Assembly: GCF_000731315.1 (NCBI RefSeq)
Contig: NZ_HG938353.1
Coordinates: forward strand, 3,658,001-3,722,000
Direction of reading: 5' to 3'
Length of the DNA stretch: 64,000 nt
From: Neorhizobium galegae bv. orientalis str. HAMBI 540
Lineage (GTDB): Bacteria > Pseudomonadota > Alphaproteobacteria > Rhizobiales > Rhizobiaceae
Part shown: positions 9,556-18,592 of the stretch, piece by piece
Numbering within the stretch: the stretch's first letter is position 1
Layout of the letters: the number at the start of each line of letters is the position of its first letter
Translations under genes and position numbers: made by a program
The notes under the pieces: model-generated
Told to the model about the DNA's origin: nothing
The model's database searches: none
Seen by the model: only the letters and a program-made list of their open reading frames with translations

Positions 9556-9855
9556 ATGTCTCGTGTGTGCGAACTGACCGGCAAGGGCGTTCAGACCGGC
9601 AACAACGTAAGCCACGCCAACAACAAGACCCGCCGTCGGTTCCTGCCGAACCTGTGCCAGGTCACGTTGATCTCCGACGCTCTCGGCCAGCGTTATCGCC
9701 TGCGCGTTTCGGCGCACGCTCTGCGCTCCGTCGAACATCGTGGCGGCCTCGATGCCTTCCTGTTGAAGTCCGACGAGACCGAACTGTCGATGCGCGCCCG
9801 CCTGCTGCGCCGCCAGATCGTCAAGAAGACCGCCGAAGTCGCTGCTGCGGCCTGA
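9556..9855 (+). CDS. rpmB: 50S ribosomal protein L28
   Basis: The 99-residue basic protein starts [20 protein letters not shown] and continues with [14 protein letters not shown] and [18 protein letters not shown], all diagnostic of bacterial L28 in its longer alphaproteobacterial form. It is a component of the large ribosomal subunit. The ATG at 9556 begins the conserved domain; the frame extends upstream to 9511 but that part lies in the leader hairpin. It is preceded by a strong promoter and stands alone between the divergent DUF3108 gene and the downstream transporter. Confidence 0.97.
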   Translation: MSRVCELTGKGVQTGNNVSHANNKTRRRFLPNLCQVTLISDALGQRYRLRVSAHALRSVEHRGGLDAFLLKSDETELSMRARLLRRQIVKKTAEVAAAA

Positions 9856-9971
9856 TCGGTCTGACGACAAATCATTCGGCTTTGAACAAGGCTTGAACGG
9901 GTAATACCGGCCAGGCCTTTTCTCTTGGCCTTCATAAAACTCCAACTGGTGGCATCACCCAGGATAAAAAA

Positions 9972-10610
9972 ATGCTGAGCTCACGCTATACTTTCATCTA
10001 TGCCCTGCTGATGGCGGCCATCGTCGGCGCCTCCAATTTCCTAGTGCAGTTTCCGGTCACGGGAACGCTCTGGGGCATCGCCCTTGGCGATCTCCTTACC
10101 TGGGGCGCGTTCACCTATCCGGTCGCATTCCTGATCACCGACCTGACCAATCGCCAGTTCGGTCCCTCGATTGCGCGACGTGTCGTGCTTGTCGGTTTCG
10201 TCGTCGGCGTCGCGCTGTCCTTCTGGATTTCCGTTCCGCGTATCGCGATCGCATCCGGCACCGCCTTTCTGATCGGCCAGCTTCTCGACATCTCGGTGTT
10301 CAATGAACTGCGCCGCAAGACCTGGTGGAAGGCGCCGCTGGCGGCATCGCTGATCGGCACGGTAGTCGATACGATCCTGTTCTTCTCGCTGGCCTTCGCC
10401 CCGCTCTTCGCCTTCATCGGCCCGAACGAGAATTTCGCGATCCAATCCGCACCGATCCTCGGCGCGTTTGCCGCAGAAGCCCCGCGCTGGATCTCCTGGG
10501 CGCTCGGCGACCTCGTGGTCAAGATCCTAGTCGGCGTCGTCCTGCTCCTGCCCTATGGCGCACTGATGAACGTGCTGAAGCCGATGCCGCAGGTCGCTCC
10601 GGCCAGCTAA
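9972..10610 (+). CDS. queuosine precursor transporter (VUT/YhhQ family)
   Basis: This 212-residue inner-membrane protein has about six hydrophobic segments. The motifs TYPVAFLITDLTNRQFG, IGQLLDISVFNELR and the C-terminal WALGDLVVKILVGVVLL are those of the YhhQ/VUT family, which imports preQ0/preQ1 (queuine precursors) for tRNA modification. It starts 116 bases after rpmB with an AGGAT ribosome site. I looked for a preQ1 riboswitch in that gap and could not fit one. Confidence 0.88.
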   Translation: MLSSRYTFIYALLMAAIVGASNFLVQFPVTGTLWGIALGDLLTWGAFTYPVAFLITDLTNRQFGPSIARRVVLVGFVVGVALSFWISVPRIAIASGTAFLIGQLLDISVFNELRRKTWWKAPLAASLIGTVVDTILFFSLAFAPLFAFIGPNENFAIQSAPILGAFAAEAPRWISWALGDLVVKILVGVVLLLPYGALMNVLKPMPQVAPAS

Positions 10611-10636
10611 CTCAAGCGCAGACATTTCGCTTGGCG

Positions 10637-11626
10637 TCATTGCGTCAGGCGGAATTCCAGCATCACGTTACGCTGCAGCAGATTGCCGTTATCATCCGAA
10701 ATCAGGATGAGGTGCGGCTTGCCCTCCGGCCCGGTGATGACGTCGAGCCCTTCCATGTTGTCGATGGCATAACCCATGTCGGCATCGACCAGCACTTCGC
10801 CGTCGACGACGACGCCGGGGCGGATGCTGTCGCCCTTGATGAGGCGGATGCGCATGCCGAGACCGCCGAGAAAGCTGAAGCGGCGTTCGAGCAGCAGGAA
10901 ATCGCCGTTCGGCAGGAAGGCGCCATCGGTCGCGTCGAAGGGATCGTGCCGCACCACTGTGAACACGCCCTTGAGCGGCCCCTCCAGGATGGCGGCGAAA
11001 AGGTTCCCCTGGTCATCGAGGCTATGCTCGGTGACGACGATGGGCGATCCCTTGAGCGGACCGGTCTGGGGCGAGATAGCCACCGTCTCCATGCCCGCAT
11101 TCATCCGGAACTCGTGGCGGGGGATCGGGAGATCGAGGCTCTTCAGGGGAGCGGAGGTCTCGAACCCCGGATCGGGATAGGCATCGACGCGATGCAGTTG
11201 CTCGAAGCTGACGATCGCGTGGCCGTCCCTCAGCGCCAGGCCCTCGGCGTCCGAAGTGTATTTCGAACCGACCCGGCCGCCGCGGATGAGGATCGGATTG
11301 ATGGCGAGATCGGTGAGGTTGGCGAGGCGCCCCTTGGCATCCCGCTCGATGCGGCCGGTCAGCCAGGAACCGGTATCGAGCACCGACACGAACCTTTCGC
11401 CATCGGCGCGAAAACGGATGCTCGACAGCGACTGCAGCCGGCTATCGGACGATGAAAATTCGATTCCACCGAGAAATTCGAGCGATCCAAAGCGTGTTTC
11501 CGCCGAACCGCGCTTGAATTCGGTGATCGCGCGCGCCCTGACCGAGATATTTTCGGTGGCCGGCGCCACCGGGAAAGCGATGACGCCAAAAAGGCCGGCC
11601 CAGACGACGAGGCGGGAAAGTTTCAA
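10637..11626 (-). CDS. esterase-like phytase domain protein, exported
   Basis: The product, about 329 residues, opens with a signal-like segment (LVVWAGLFGVIAFPVAPA) and then carries the phytase-like esterase domain (PF13449 type): SLSSIRFRADGERFVSVLDTGSW, SDAEGLALRDGHAIVSFEQ, and NMEGLDVITGPEGKPHLILISDD. Such proteins are thought to be beta-propeller hydrolases in the periplasm; their substrates are mostly unknown. No suitable ATG is placed well; a TTG at 11626 has GAGGT seven bases upstream and lies 10 bases after the cobT stop, so I prefer it. It is likely cotranscribed with cobS-cobT. Confidence 0.75.
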   Translation of the reverse strand: MKLSRLVVWAGLFGVIAFPVAPATENISVRARAITEFKRGSAETRFGSLEFLGGIEFSSSDSRLQSLSSIRFRADGERFVSVLDTGSWLTGRIERDAKGRLANLTDLAINPILIRGGRVGSKYTSDAEGLALRDGHAIVSFEQLHRVDAYPDPGFETSAPLKSLDLPIPRHEFRMNAGMETVAISPQTGPLKGSPIVVTEHSLDDQGNLFAAILEGPLKGVFTVVRHDPFDATDGAFLPNGDFLLLERRFSFLGGLGMRIRLIKGDSIRPGVVVDGEVLVDADMGYAIDNMEGLDVITGPEGKPHLILISDDNGNLLQRNVMLEFRLTQ

Positions 11627-11636
11627 GCGGCGGACC

Positions 11637-13532
11637 TCAGCTGGCCCGTCGCATGCGGCCCTGCTGCCTGCCGTTTTCCGCAAACAGTTCGGCGAGCTGC
11701 TCGGTCATCGCCCCGGCAAGCTCGTCCGCATCGACGATCGTCACGGCCTTGCGATAGTAGCGCGTCACGTCGTGGCCGATACCGATCGCCAGCAGCTCCA
11801 CCGGCGAGCGCGTCTCGATCTGTTCGATCACCGCGCGCAGATGCCGTTCGAGATAATTGCCCGGATTGACCGACAGCGTCGAATCGTCGACCGGCGCGCC
11901 ATCCGAGATCATCATCAGGATCTTGCGCTGCTCGCGGCGGGCGATCAGGCGGTTATGCGCCCACATCAGCGCCTCGCCGTCGATGTTTTCCTTGAGCAGG
12001 CCTTCGCGCATCATCAGGCCGAGATTGCGGCGCGAACGGCGCCATGGCGCATCCGCCGACTTATAGACGATATGGCGCAGGTCGTTGAGGCGGCCGGGCG
12101 TCGGCGGCTTGCCGCTTGCCAGCCACTTTTCGCGCGCCTGCCCGCCCTTCCAGGCCTTGGTGGTGAAGCCGAGAATCTCGACCTTGACGCCGCAGCGCTC
12201 CAGCGTGCGGGCAAGGATGTCGGCGCAGGTGGCGGCAACCGTAATCGGCCGGCCGCGCATCGAGCCGGAATTGTCGATGACCAGGGTGACGACCGTATCG
12301 CGGAACTGCGTATCGCGCTCCTTCTTGAAGGAGAGCGGCTGCATCGGATCGATGATCAGGCGCACCAGACGGGCCGGATCGAGATACCCCTCTTCGAGAT
12401 CGAAGTCCCAGGAGCGGTTCTGCTGCGCCATCAGGCGGCGCTGCAGGCGGTTGGCAAGCCGGCCGACGGCGCCCTGAAGATGGGCAAGCTGCTTGTCGAG
12501 GAACGCCCGCAGCCGGTCGAGTTCCGCTTCGTCGCAAAGCTCTTCGGCCGTGATTTCCTCGTCGAATTCCTGGGTGAAGATCTTGTAGTCGACCTTCTCG
12601 TTGAAATCGTCGAACGGGCTGTTGGGCCGCCGGGTCTCTCCGGGCGTCTCGGAATGTTCGTCGCTGTCGTCCGACATGTCGTCGTCGGACATTTCCGCGC
12701 CGTCCATCTCGCCGTCGTCCATTTCCTCGTCGGAAGCGTCGCTCTGCTCGGCAGGCGCAGCGTCGGAACCCGCTTCTTCCTCGACCTCGTCGTTCTCGGT
12801 CTCGTTGCTGCGCGGCTGGTCTTCCTGGTCCGGGTTCTCCATCTCCTCCGGATCGGTATCGTCGTCGGCAAACTCCTCCGCCATCTGCATGGAGGTCAGC
12901 ATGTGCCGCACCAGCTTGGCGAACGCCTGCTGGTCCTCGATCACATTTCCGAGATTGTCGAGATCGCCGGCCGCCTTGTCCTCGATGAACGGGCGCCAGA
13001 GATCGAGCACCTTGCCGGCACTCGCCGGCGGCTTGATGCCGGTGAGCTTCTCGCGCACCAGCATGGCGACCGCTTCGCCGATCGGCGCATCTTCCTGCCG
13101 TTCGACGCCAGAGAAATTCGCCTTCGAATATTTTTCGGCATGCATCGAACTGAGGTTCGATGCCATGCCGGCCATGCGCAATGCGCCGATCGACTCGACG
13201 CGCGCCTGCTCGACGGCATCAAAGACGACGCGTGCATCGGCGCCCTGCGGCGACATGCTGGCATGCACGTTGGTATCGTGGCAGGCGATCCGCAGCGCCA
13301 TGGAATCGCCGAGCCCGCGGGTCACCGCGAGCTCGTGTGCCGTCGGTCGCTTGGAGATTTCCGGCAGGCGGATGCGCTCGCCGGCAAGGCCCGGACGCTC
13401 GTTGGCGAACGTGACCTCGACTTCGTTATTGCCGGCAATCGAGCGCACGCAGCCGCTAATTGCCCGCCGCAACGGTTCGGTATCGACCGGACCGCCGGAT
13501 TTGGCTTTCGAATTGTCTCCGCGACCTGCCAT
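11637..13532 (-). CDS. cobT: aerobic cobaltochelatase subunit CobT
   Basis: The 631-residue protein has an N-terminal domain, a very acidic middle (about residues 220-310, rich in D/E/S), and a C-terminal von Willebrand A domain with the metal-ion MIDAS motif DNSGSM at residues 420-425. With CobS (AAA+) it forms the chaperone ring that drives CobN to insert cobalt into hydrogenobyrinic diamide in aerobic B12 synthesis. The ATG at 13532 (MAGRGDN) is the conserved start. It follows cobS with a 14-base gap. No cobN is in the window. Confidence 0.95.
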   Translation of the reverse strand: MAGRGDNSKAKSGGPVDTEPLRRAISGCVRSIAGNNEVEVTFANERPGLAGERIRLPEISKRPTAHELAVTRGLGDSMALRIACHDTNVHASMSPQGADARVVFDAVEQARVESIGALRMAGMASNLSSMHAEKYSKANFSGVERQEDAPIGEAVAMLVREKLTGIKPPASAGKVLDLWRPFIEDKAAGDLDNLGNVIEDQQAFAKLVRHMLTSMQMAEEFADDDTDPEEMENPDQEDQPRSNETENDEVEEEAGSDAAPAEQSDASDEEMDDGEMDGAEMSDDDMSDDSDEHSETPGETRRPNSPFDDFNEKVDYKIFTQEFDEEITAEELCDEAELDRLRAFLDKQLAHLQGAVGRLANRLQRRLMAQQNRSWDFDLEEGYLDPARLVRLIIDPMQPLSFKKERDTQFRDTVVTLVIDNSGSMRGRPITVAATCADILARTLERCGVKVEILGFTTKAWKGGQAREKWLASGKPPTPGRLNDLRHIVYKSADAPWRRSRRNLGLMMREGLLKENIDGEALMWAHNRLIARREQRKILMMISDGAPVDDSTLSVNPGNYLERHLRAVIEQIETRSPVELLAIGIGHDVTRYYRKAVTIVDADELAGAMTEQLAELFAENGRQQGRMRRAS

Positions 13533-13546
13533 GATCTCGTCTCCGC

Positions 13547-14539
13547 TTAGGCTCCGAGAACGATGTTGGCGGCACTTTCCTTCAGCTCGACGCCGAAGGC
13601 GCGCTGGTACTGTTCGGCGACCAGCGTGCGTTCCAGTTCGTCGCACTTGTTGAGGAAGGTGATGCGGAAGGCGAACGCGATGTCACCGAAAATCTCGGCG
13701 TTTTCCGCCCAGGTGATGACGGTACGCGGGCTCATGACGGTCGAGAGATCGCCGTTGATGAAGGCCGAACGGGTAAGATCCGCGACGCGCACCATCTTCG
13801 ACACGGTCTCGCGGCCCTCGGCCGTGCGACCGAAGGACTTGACCTTGGCGGCGACGATGTCGACTTCCTTCTGGTGCGGCAGATAGTTCAGCGTCGTCAC
13901 GATCGACCAGCGGTCCATCTGTGCCTGGTTGATCTGCTGCGTGCCGTGATAAAGGCCGGTCGTGTCCCCGAGGCCTACCGTATTGGCGGTCGCGAAGATG
14001 CGGAATGCCGGGTGAGGACGGATGACACGGCTCTGGTCGAGCAGGGTCAGGCGACCGGAGGATTCCAGAACGCGCTGGATGACGAACATGACGTCCGGGC
14101 GGCCGGCATCGTATTCGTCGAAGACGAGCGCGACATTGTGCTGGTAGGCCCAGGGCAGGATGCCGTCCTTGAATTCGGTGACCTGCTTGCCATCCTTCAG
14201 CACGATCGCGTCCTTGCCGACGAGATCGATACGGCTGACATGGCTGTCGAGGTTGATACGCACGCACGGCCAGTTGAGGCGAGCTGCGACCTGCTCGATA
14301 TGGGTGGACTTGCCGGTGCCGTGGAAGCCGGACACCATGACGCGTCGGTTATGTGCAAAGCCGGCGAGAATAGCGAGCGTCGTATCGCGGTCGAACAAGT
14401 AGTCCGGGTCGAGATCCGGTACGTAGGGGTCGCCGCTGCTATATGCCGGAACCCTGATATCGCTGTCGATGCCGAAGACTTCCCTGACCGAAACGGTGGT
14501 ATCGGGAAGGTTGGAAATATCTAGATCAATCTTACTCAT
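13547..14539 (-). CDS. cobS: aerobic cobaltochelatase subunit CobS
   Basis: This 330-residue AAA+ ATPase has the Walker A motif GFHGTGKST at residues 71-79, Walker [12 protein letters not shown] around 136-145, and [12 protein letters not shown] as sensor region. It is the ATPase ring subunit that works with CobT on CobN in late cobalt insertion. The gene starts with an ATG preceded by a GGAGAGACG ribosome site and is followed closely by cobT, the standard rhizobial order. No cobalamin riboswitch is seen in the short upstream gap of 61 bases. Confidence 0.96.
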   Translation of the reverse strand: MSKIDLDISNLPDTTVSVREVFGIDSDIRVPAYSSGDPYVPDLDPDYLFDRDTTLAILAGFAHNRRVMVSGFHGTGKSTHIEQVAARLNWPCVRINLDSHVSRIDLVGKDAIVLKDGKQVTEFKDGILPWAYQHNVALVFDEYDAGRPDVMFVIQRVLESSGRLTLLDQSRVIRPHPAFRIFATANTVGLGDTTGLYHGTQQINQAQMDRWSIVTTLNYLPHQKEVDIVAAKVKSFGRTAEGRETVSKMVRVADLTRSAFINGDLSTVMSPRTVITWAENAEIFGDIAFAFRITFLNKCDELERTLVAEQYQRAFGVELKESAANIVLGA

Positions 14540-14600
14540 CGTCTCTCCAAGGCGCGAGCCGCCGCCCGGCCGTCATCCTTACTGCCATAATTTTTACGGC

Positions 14601-15236
14601 TTAGCAGAAACCCGCCTGCTTCAACAACTGATATGCTTGAATGACGGCACGAAAACGTTCTTCCGAACCGCGGTCGCCGCCATTCGCATCCGGATGATGT
14701 TTCTTGACCAGTTCCTTGTAGCGGGTCTTGATCTCCGCCGCGGACGCATTGGCCGCCAACTCCATCGTATCGAAGGCTTTGGCTTCCAATGTCTTCAGCT
14801 TGCGCCCCTGCGTCTGGAAACGGGGGCCGGCCGCCCGCGCACTGGACACGAAGCCGAACGGATCCCTGAAGCGCTGCTGGGCGCCGGTAGCGCCGGCAGC
14901 CCCTGAACGCGCCGTCGAGTGAAGCGGGGCATCCTTGGCGGCCTTGTTGACGCCGACGGTCCAGGTCGGACGATGGCCGGTGATCGCCTCTTTCTGGTAA
15001 CGGGCGATCTCGCTGTCCGAGAGGCCGGAGAAATAGTTATAGCCCTTGTTGTATTCCCTGACGTGTTCGAAACAGAACAGAAAGAACTGGCCTTCCGCGT
15101 TGCGGCCAACGGGTGCGCGATGGACGCCGGGCTTGTCGCACCCGTCCCATTGGCAAGTGGGCGCTTCAGGCACAGCTTCCTGCTGCCTGTTCTTGCGCGT
15201 CCGGATGCGGTCGAAATATTTGGAATCTAGTTTCAT
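14601..15236 (-). CDS. J-domain protein with Cys/His-containing N-terminal region
   Basis: The 211-residue protein carries a C-terminal J domain with MELAANASAAEIKTRYKEL and the HPD tripeptide in KHHPDANGGDR, enough to stimulate a DnaK-type Hsp70. It lacks the G/F and zinc-finger parts of true DnaJ. The first 60 residues contain Cys28, Cys33, His39, Cys55 and His58 in the pattern expected for a small metal site. The ATG at 15236 (MKLDSKYFD) is preferred over the one at 15284. Its place between bolA and cobS is conserved in rhizobia, but its client is unknown. Confidence 0.85.
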   Translation of the reverse strand: MKLDSKYFDRIRTRKNRQQEAVPEAPTCQWDGCDKPGVHRAPVGRNAEGQFFLFCFEHVREYNKGYNYFSGLSDSEIARYQKEAITGHRPTWTVGVNKAAKDAPLHSTARSGAAGATGAQQRFRDPFGFVSSARAAGPRFQTQGRKLKTLEAKAFDTMELAANASAAEIKTRYKELVKKHHPDANGGDRGSEERFRAVIQAYQLLKQAGFC

Positions 15237-15338
15237 AAGGCCCTCATTATGGGGCGACGAAGAGGGCGCGGCAAGAATTGACAAAGTCCTTTCTTACTGG
15301 TTTGTGAGATGCCCTTTTGCGTCGCAACGGAGACCGCG

Positions 15339-15620
15339 ATGTCCGTCAAATCCCGAATCGAAATCACGCTTACCGACAATCTTGAGCCGGAACGGCTGAT
15401 CGTCATCGATGAAAGCCATCAGCACGCCGGCCATCAGCCCGACATCACCGGAACCGGCGAAACCCATATGCGGGTTCGCATCGTTTCGAAAAAATTTTCC
15501 GGAATGAGCCGGCTCGACCGACATCGGACGGTGAATGCCCTACTGAAGCCGGAACTCGACGCCGGGCTCCACGCGCTCGCGGTGGAAGCCTCGGCACCCG
15601 GGGAACCGACCCGCTGGTAG
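15339..15620 (+). CDS. BolA family protein
   Basis: The 93-residue protein has the BolA fold signature: MSVKSRIEITLTDNLEPERL, then DESHQHAGH with the conserved metal/Fe-S histidine, RIVSKKFSGMSRLDRHR and VNALLKPELDAGLHALAVEA. BolA proteins partner with monothiol glutaredoxins in Fe-S and iron sensing. The ATG at 15339 has a CGGAGA ribosome site; a start at 15309 would add ten unconserved residues. It is divergent from the J-domain gene, with a 102-base shared control region. Confidence 0.92.
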   Translation: MSVKSRIEITLTDNLEPERLIVIDESHQHAGHQPDITGTGETHMRVRIVSKKFSGMSRLDRHRTVNALLKPELDAGLHALAVEASAPGEPTRW

Positions 15621-15860
15621 CAGGACTTAGATAGGGATGACCTAGCGAGAGGCCAAGGTACGGGCTCACTCCTTGTGGGGTATCGCTTTGGCCGACCCGC
15701 ACTGCTTCCCGGTAGTTGACGGAGCAGCGGTCGCTTGACGCCCGGAAGCTGACATTGCTCCTTCTGAAACAAAAGGATATTTGACATCAGCATTAGGGAA
15801 TGCGGCACTGCGCTAACAGGCGACATTTTCTGCAACAGTCGCAACAAGGGCTAGCTTCCA

Positions 15861-16490
15861 ATGAAAGCCTTCCTGCAAACGGCCAGATTATTGCTCAGCG
15901 ATTTGGCCTCAAGCCTGCTCTTTCTCGTCCTGTTCTCCCTGACCCATAATGCCGTTCTTTCGGCTTGCCTCGGAATGTTGCTTGGACTTATTCAGATCGC
16001 GGTGCAGTTTGCCCGGCGAAAGCCGATCGACGTCATGGAATGGGTCAGTCTTTTCCTCGTGATCGCGTCGGGCACCGCAACGGTGTTGACGGACGACCCG
16101 CGCTTTGTCCTGTTCAAGCCAAGCGCGATTTACGCGATCATTGGCATTGTGATGCTGAGGCCCGGCTGGATGAACCGCTACTTGCCTCCGATTGCAAGGG
16201 CTGTCGCGTCCGACATCGCGACTTATGTTGGTTTTGCGTGGGCAGGTCTCATGTTTATCTCCGCCATGTTGAATGCCTATCTAGCAATGAGCAAGGACGT
16301 GGCAACCTGGGCGCTGACCATGACGATCTTCGGAATTGCCAGCAAAGCGGTTCTATCCATAGCCGGATTTGCTGCAATACGCCTCACGGCGCGGCGGCGG
16401 ATTCGCGCCATGCCGGTCGTTGAGCGCGAAGACCTGCTGATTTCGACAGGTTGGCAAGCCAAATCATCAACGTTGCCGAAGTCTGCCTAG
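15861..16490 (+). CDS. YciB/IspZ-like inner-membrane protein
   Basis: This 209-residue protein has about five to six hydrophobic segments. MEWVSLFLVIASGTATVLTDDPRFVLFKPSAIYAI... (residues about 58-90) matches the core of the YciB/IspZ septation-protein family, with the Asp/Phe/Lys-Pro signature, and PGWMNRYLPP follows. Family members affect cell envelope and division. The match is divergent and the C-terminal 35 residues are basic and unlike the family. Codon use is less GC-biased than in neighbours. It stands alone after bolA, 240 bases away, and converges with corC. Confidence 0.65.
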   Translation: MKAFLQTARLLLSDLASSLLFLVLFSLTHNAVLSACLGMLLGLIQIAVQFARRKPIDVMEWVSLFLVIASGTATVLTDDPRFVLFKPSAIYAIIGIVMLRPGWMNRYLPPIARAVASDIATYVGFAWAGLMFISAMLNAYLAMSKDVATWALTMTIFGIASKAVLSIAGFAAIRLTARRRIRAMPVVEREDLLISTGWQAKSSTLPKSA

Positions 16491-16541
16491 GGCGGAAAGC
16501 CGGCAATTTCAGCGCTTGAAAGCCTTTCGCAAAACGAAAGA

Positions 16542-17429
16542 CTATTCCGCCGGCAGCGCCGCATCTCCCACCGGGCGGATGCGCAGCCGCGTGATGCGGT
16601 TCTTCTCGCGCTTCATCACCGTGAAGCGCTTGCCATAGAACGTAAACGCCTGCCGCTCCTCCGGGATCAGCTTCGATTCGTGGATAACGAGGCCCGCGAT
16701 CGTCGTCGCCTCCTCATCCGGCAGGCTCCAGTCCAGCGCGCGGTTCAGATCGCGGATCGGCACTGAACCATCGACGACGATCGAACCGTCGGCTTCCTGG
16801 CGAACGCCCTGGATCTCGATATCGTGCTCGTCGGCGATATCGCCGACGATCTCCTCAAGAATGTCTTCGAGCGTGACGATGCCCTGCACCTCGCCATATT
16901 CGTCGACGACGACCGCGAAATGCCCCTTGCGCCGCAGGAAGGCGCTGAGCTGGTCCTTGAGGCTGGTGCTGTCCGGCACGAACCAGGGTTTTTGGGCGAT
17001 CTTGACGATGTCGAGATTTTCCGGCTCGACATTCGGCTCGGCGAGTGCCCGCAGCAGGTCCTTGGCGTGGACGACGCCGATGATGTTCTCGGTCGAATTG
17101 CGCCAGAGCGGCATGCGCGTATAGGGGCTTTCGAGGACGGTGCGTACCGCCACTTCCGGCGGATCGTCGGCGTTGACCGCCCGCATGACGGTGCGGTGCC
17201 GCATCACGTCGGAGACTTCGAGCTCCTCGAGCTCGAAGAGGCCATTCAGCCGGTCACGGTCCTGCTTTTCGAAATTTCCGTCGCGATGAACGATATCGAG
17301 AGCGGCGTGCAGATCGTCGTGGCTGGAAAGCGCCAGGGTCTGTTCCGACAGGGAAACGCCGAGCGCGCGAAGAAACCCGCGGATCACCGCGTTAACAGCA
17401 CGCGACTTAAGGCCCTGTTTGGACGTCAT
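16542..17429 (-). CDS. CorC/HlyC-type CBS-pair protein (hemolysin family)
   Basis: The 295-residue protein has two CBS domains (about residues 70-200; DVMRHRTVMRAV and then VVVDEYGEVQGIVTLEDIL) followed by the CorC_HlyC domain with GLVIHESKLIPEERQAF. It lacks the N-terminal DUF21/CNNM membrane domain of longer relatives and matches the length of soluble CorC, which is linked to magnesium/cobalt efflux. Its ATG overlaps the aroB stop in an ATGA (17426-17429), so it is coupled to aroB. The ion handled is not known. Confidence 0.85.
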   Translation of the reverse strand: MTSKQGLKSRAVNAVIRGFLRALGVSLSEQTLALSSHDDLHAALDIVHRDGNFEKQDRDRLNGLFELEELEVSDVMRHRTVMRAVNADDPPEVAVRTVLESPYTRMPLWRNSTENIIGVVHAKDLLRALAEPNVEPENLDIVKIAQKPWFVPDSTSLKDQLSAFLRRKGHFAVVVDEYGEVQGIVTLEDILEEIVGDIADEHDIEIQGVRQEADGSIVVDGSVPIRDLNRALDWSLPDEEATTIAGLVIHESKLIPEERQAFTFYGKRFTVMKREKNRITRLRIRPVGDAALPAE

Positions 17430-18592
17430 TTCGGCCGTTTTTCCTCCAGGAAACTCAAGACCTCGGACGACGGCACGTCGTTGGCGACAAAGGACTGACC
17501 GATGCCATGGGTGAGGATGAAGGTGAGCTTGCCGCTCATCACCTTCTTGTCCTGCGCAATCGCGTCCAGCAACCTCTCCGTCGGCGGCAGTTTTCCGGGA
17601 ATATCGCTCATCGACGTCGGCAGGCCGACGGCCTTGAGATGGGCCGTCACCCGCACCGCGTCGTCTGGGCTTGCAAGGTTCAGGCGCGCCGAGAACTGAT
17701 GTGCCAGCACCATGCCGATCGCCACGCCCTCGCCGTGCACCAGGCGGCGGCTGTCATATTCGGTCGCCGCTTCCAGCGCGTGGCCGAACGTGTGGCCGAG
17801 ATTGAGCAATGCCCGCCGGCCCATCTCGCGCTCGTCCTCGACCACCACGTCGGATTTCGCCTGACAGCTGACGGCAATCGCCTCGATCCGCTCCGGACCG
17901 CCGGCAAATACGGCTTTCCAGTTCTTTTCGAGCCAGGCGAAAAAATCCGGCTGATCGATGAGGCCGTATTTCGCCACTTCCGCATAACCGGCCCGGAATT
18001 CGCGCTCGGAGAGCGAATCGAGTGCCGCGGTATCGGCGAGAACGAGGTCCGGCTGATGGAAGACGCCGAGCAGGTTCTTGCCGTGGCGGGTGTTGATGCC
18101 GGTCTTACCGCCGACCGACGAATCGACCTGCGCCAAAAGCGAGGTCGGAATCTGCACGAAGCGCACGCCGCGCCGCACGATGCCGGCTGCAAAACCGGCA
18201 AGATCGCCGATCACGCCGCCGCCGAGCGCGATCACCGCGTCGTTGCGCTCGATACGGGCCGAAAGCACCATATCGGTGACGGTTGCCAAATGTTCGAAAC
18301 TTTTGGTCTTTTCGCCGGCCGGCAGCGTTAGCGACACGGCTTCGATCCCGTCCGTCTGCAAGCTGTCCATCAGCGCTTCGAGATAAAGCGGCGCGACGTG
18401 CTCGTCAGTGACGATGGCTGCCTTGCGGCCCTTCAGCCGCGCGGTGATCTCGCCGCCGGCACGCGTGATCAAGCCGGGGCCGATCAGGATGTCATAGGCC
18501 CGTTCACCGAGCGGCACGTGCACCAGACGCTCCGGGGAGCGTTCCTCGGTTCGGGCCTCGGATCGGCCCTCGGATCGGGAAGACATGTTCAT
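17426..18592 (-). CDS. aroB: 3-dehydroquinate synthase
   Basis: The 388-residue enzyme has the AroB hallmarks: IALGGGVIGDLAGFAAG..RG region for NAD binding (near residue 120-140), PTSLLAQVDSSVGGKTGIN, and NLGHTFGHALE with metal-binding histidines. It converts DAHP to 3-dehydroquinate in the shikimate pathway. The first 24 residues are a low-complexity R/S/E stretch encoded by a 12-base tandem repeat and are outside the conserved domain. The start overlaps the aroK stop (ATGA, 18589-18592), with AAGGTG upstream as ribosome site. Confidence 0.95.
   Translation of the reverse strand: MNMSSRSEGRSEARTEERSPERLVHVPLGERAYDILIGPGLITRAGGEITARLKGRKAAIVTDEHVAPLYLEALMDSLQTDGIEAVSLTLPAGEKTKSFEHLATVTDMVLSARIERNDAVIALGGGVIGDLAGFAAGIVRRGVRFVQIPTSLLAQVDSSVGGKTGINTRHGKNLLGVFHQPDLVLADTAALDSLSEREFRAGYAEVAKYGLIDQPDFFAWLEKNWKAVFAGGPERIEAIAVSCQAKSDVVVEDEREMGRRALLNLGHTFGHALEAATEYDSRRLVHGEGVAIGMVLAHQFSARLNLASPDDAVRVTAHLKAVGLPTSMSDIPGKLPPTERLLDAIAQDKKVMSGKLTFILTHGIGQSFVANDVPSSEVLSFLEEKRPK
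18544..18579. repeat. 12-base tandem repeat, three copies, in the aroB 5' end
   Basis: Three adjacent copies of CCTCGGATCGGG (copy 1 has T for A, copy 2 ends in C) run in frame inside aroB and encode the four-residue units RSEG, RSEA and RTEE near the N-terminus. It is a candidate slippage locus. Confidence 0.8.

Noticed and set aside
9856..9971. A preQ1 riboswitch before the queuosine-precursor transporter.
   Set aside because: I could not fit the conserved stem, loop and A-rich tail of known preQ1 classes; only a weak AGGCC/GGCCT hairpin is seen. A covariance-model search would settle it.
11256..13550. A 764-codon plus-strand frame opposite cobT.
   Set aside because: Antisense artefact of strong codon bias; cobT has a MIDAS motif and conserved ends.
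14540..14600. A cobalamin riboswitch before cobS.
   Set aside because: The 61-base gap is too short and lacks the B12-box sequence.
16542..17429. A truncated DUF21/CNNM transporter that lost its membrane domain.
   Set aside because: The start is set by an ATGA overlap with aroB and the length matches soluble CorC, so no truncation need be invoked.
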